Positions 62,532 to 64,000 of a stretch of 64,000 nucleotides of DNA are shown here, piece after piece (position 1 is the stretch's first letter; the number at the start of each line of letters is the position of its first letter). Location: positions 2,852,001 through 2,916,000 of the forward strand of contig OY759717.1 in assembly GCA_963662525.1 (NCBI GenBank). Direction: 5' to 3'. A program made the translations under genes and the position numbers. This DNA is from CAZSDU01 sp963662525 (GTDB lineage: Bacteria; Bacteroidota; Bacteroidia; Bacteroidales; FEN-979). The notes under the pieces are model-generated. The model was not told where the DNA came from, ran no database searches, and saw only the letters and a list, made by a program, of their open reading frames with translations.

Positions 62532-64000
62532 TCAGGATATCTGCTGCTTCAATATCTTCAGCTTCGCTTCCATCACCTTAAGTTCACTCTTGGCCTTGTC
62601 GATCTTTTTTTCAAACTCTTCCTTAAGGATAATGGCATTCTTGGATTTTGCCAGGAAGCCGATGTTGTTTTCCCAGAGATTGATATCCTCTTTCATCTGG
62701 TTGATTTTTCCTAAAAGAACTTCTTTCTCACGGCTGATGAAGCGACGGGCCTGAGGATCATTTTTCATTGACTCAAAACGGGTCTGATAGTTGATCGTAC
62801 TCATTTCAACTTCACTGATCTTCAGTTTGTCGAGTTGCTGGCTGATCAGGCCACGGAATTCGTTGTGCAGCCTGTCTTTTTCTTTCATGGGAATATGACC
62901 GATCTCCGTCCATTCACGCTGGAAATTCTTAAGAACCTCAAGATTGGCCGCTTTATCCTCTCCGAATTGGTATTCTTTCAGCCGGTTCATGAGATCAGTT
63001 TTCTTTTTTAAGTTTTCTTCTTCATGCCCCTGGATATTGGTGAAATATGCGGATTTGGCATTGAAAAATGCATCACAAGCCGCCCTGAAACGTTTCCATA
63101 TCTTATCAGAATGTTTTTTTGGGACGGGTCCGATTTTTTTCCATTCGTTCTGCAGCCGGATCAGTTCATTGGTCGTTTTTTTCCAGTCATTATTCTGTTG
63201 AAGGGACTCAGCCTGCATACAAAGCTCCACTTTCAGATTGTAATTCTGAAGCTGCTGTTCTTTCAGCTTATCAAAGAATTCTTTTTTATTGGCAAAGAAA
63301 GTGTCGAGACTGGATTTAAACCGGGTCCAGATTTCGGTATTGACTTTCTGTGGAACCGGGCCAACACTTTTCCAGATCTTGAGTAGTTCATTGACCTTAT
63401 TCGTATTATCTTGCCATTCCTTGATACTTTCATTTTTTAAAACTAAAACTGCCTCACCCTGCTCGCAGAGGGCAGTTTTGGTTTCAAGGTTTTTTTGCTG
63501 GTCCTGTTCAATGATTGAATAGTGTTCACGTCGGCGGTCATTGATTTTATCAGTGGTGTTTTTGAACCTTTCCCAAATCTCATCTTTTTTATCAGCGGGT
63601 ACCGGACCGATTTCTTTCCATTCTTCGTGATATTTCTGAAGCTTTTTAAACGATTTTATTGCAGAGGTTTCGAGTAATAGTTCCTCTGTCTTCTCGCAAA
63701 GCGCAATTTTAGCTTCCAGGTTTTTCCTGAGGTCAAGGTCTTTCAGTTCCTTGTTAAGTTTTACTTTCTCAAAGAATTTCTCAACCAGGAAATGATAGTT
63801 TTGCCAGAGGTTGTTGATTTCAGTACGGGGTACCATGCCGACTTCTTTCCAGCGATCCTGTAGTGTTTTGAATTCGTCGTAAGTCCTTTTCAGGGTTTCC
63901 TCGGAACTGATCAGTAGTTTCAGCTCTTCAAGGATATGAAATTTTTTCTTCAGGTTTTCCAGCTTGACCTTTTCCTGTTCTTCGGTATACCGGGCTTTAT
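62532..64000 (-). CDS. DUF349 repeat protein, 5' end outside window
   Basis: The minus-strand frame is open from the right edge to the stop at 62532, giving at least 489 aa without its N-terminus. It consists of five to six DUF349 repeats of about 70 residues, each with the core W-K-x-I/V-G-P-V-P and W-x-R-F (EEWKEIGPVPADKKDEIWER, LKIWKSVGPVPQKVNTEIWT, NEWKKIGPVPKKHSDKIWKR). A coiled-coil C-terminus rich in Lys/Glu follows (LGKINQMKEDINLWENN). The internal ATG at 63836 is not the real start because coding continues upstream. DUF349 proteins are widespread in Bacteroidota; their function is not established. Likely cytoplasmic and helical. Confidence 0.93.
   Translation of the reverse strand, partial: KARYTEEQEKVKLENLKKKFHILEELKLLISSEETLKRTYDEFKTLQDRWKEVGMVPRTEINNLWQNYHFLVEKFFEKVKLNKELKDLDLRKNLEAKIALCEKTEELLLETSAIKSFKKLQKYHEEWKEIGPVPADKKDEIWERFKNTTDKINDRRREHYSIIEQDQQKNLETKTALCEQGEAVLVLKNESIKEWQDNTNKVNELLKIWKSVGPVPQKVNTEIWTRFKSSLDTFFANKKEFFDKLKEQQLQNYNLKVELCMQAESLQQNNDWKKTTNELIRLQNEWKKIGPVPKKHSDKIWKRFRAACDAFFNAKSAYFTNIQGHEEENLKKKTDLMNRLKEYQFGEDKAANLEVLKNFQREWTEIGHIPMKEKDRLHNEFRGLISQQLDKLKISEVEMSTINYQTRFESMKNDPQARRFISREKEVLLGKINQMKEDINLWENNIGFLAKSKNAIILKEEFEKKIDKAKSELKVMEAKLKILKQQIS

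Noticed and set aside
63836..63836. ATG as start of the DUF349 protein
   Set aside because: The frame stays open with DUF349-like sequence (W-K-E-V-G) upstream to the window edge.

Overview
The window is a 64 kb piece of a Bacteroidota chromosome, most likely an anaerobic Bacteroidales-type organism. The evidence is the type IX secretion (T9SS) type A C-terminal sorting domains on several secreted proteins, a FeoA-FeoB fusion, WbqC, DUF349, the absence of Shine-Dalgarno sequences, several TAnnTTTG promoter boxes, and the [FeFe]-hydrogenase maturase HydF, which suggests fermentative life. No rRNA, tRNA, CRISPR array or complete IS element was found.

Layout. 1-4.3 kb: FeoAB (cut by the left edge), WbqC-like protein, two tandem thioredoxins (one cytoplasmic, one lipoprotein) and a solitary IS1595-type zinc-ribbon protein. 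4.3-10.7 kb: three tandem secreted C10 (streptopain-like) proteases, each with two CUB domains and a T9SS tail. 10.8-16.0 kb: histidine degradation (hutI, a fused ftcD) around a lipoprotein metallopeptidase. 16.0-18.7 kb: a minus-strand operon of a PepSY-like secreted protein, a V4R sensor domain, a soluble histidine kinase and a lipoprotein with two CXXCH motifs. 18.8-19.9 kb: remains of an OmpR-type response regulator and a GNAT acetyltransferase.

19.9-44.4 kb is the most unusual part. Five consecutive giant secreted genes (1209-2140 aa, all minus strand) have different N-terminal heads, Ig/PKD-like middles and the same C-terminal Fibrobacter-succinogenes-major-paralogous (FISUMP) domain. 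Three of them carry 8 or 9 copies of one highly homogenised 95-aa (285-bp) repeat. Two share a 2.2-kb stretch that looks identical by eye. The pattern is that of an adhesin family evolving by head exchange and gene conversion.

44.4-50.4 kb: aspartate ammonia-lyase with two in-frame repeat-derived insertions, hydF, a broken four-helix-bundle gene, an A/T-rich orphan membrane-anchored protein between minisatellites, and an SDR oxidoreductase. 50.4-56.5 kb: a T9SS protein, then an FMN riboswitch with terminator controlling ribD-ribE-ribBA-ribH. 56.5-64 kb: a PorE-like TPR/PD40/OmpA protein, a PCMD-type T9SS protein, the putrescine pair aguB-aguA, aroC, and a DUF349 protein cut by the right edge.

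A second theme is a family of short tandem repeats with an 8-bp period but different unit sequences. They sit at gene ends and, in aspA, inside the coding frame. Most contain a stop triplet in the gene direction, so the 8-bp period places stops in all three frames.
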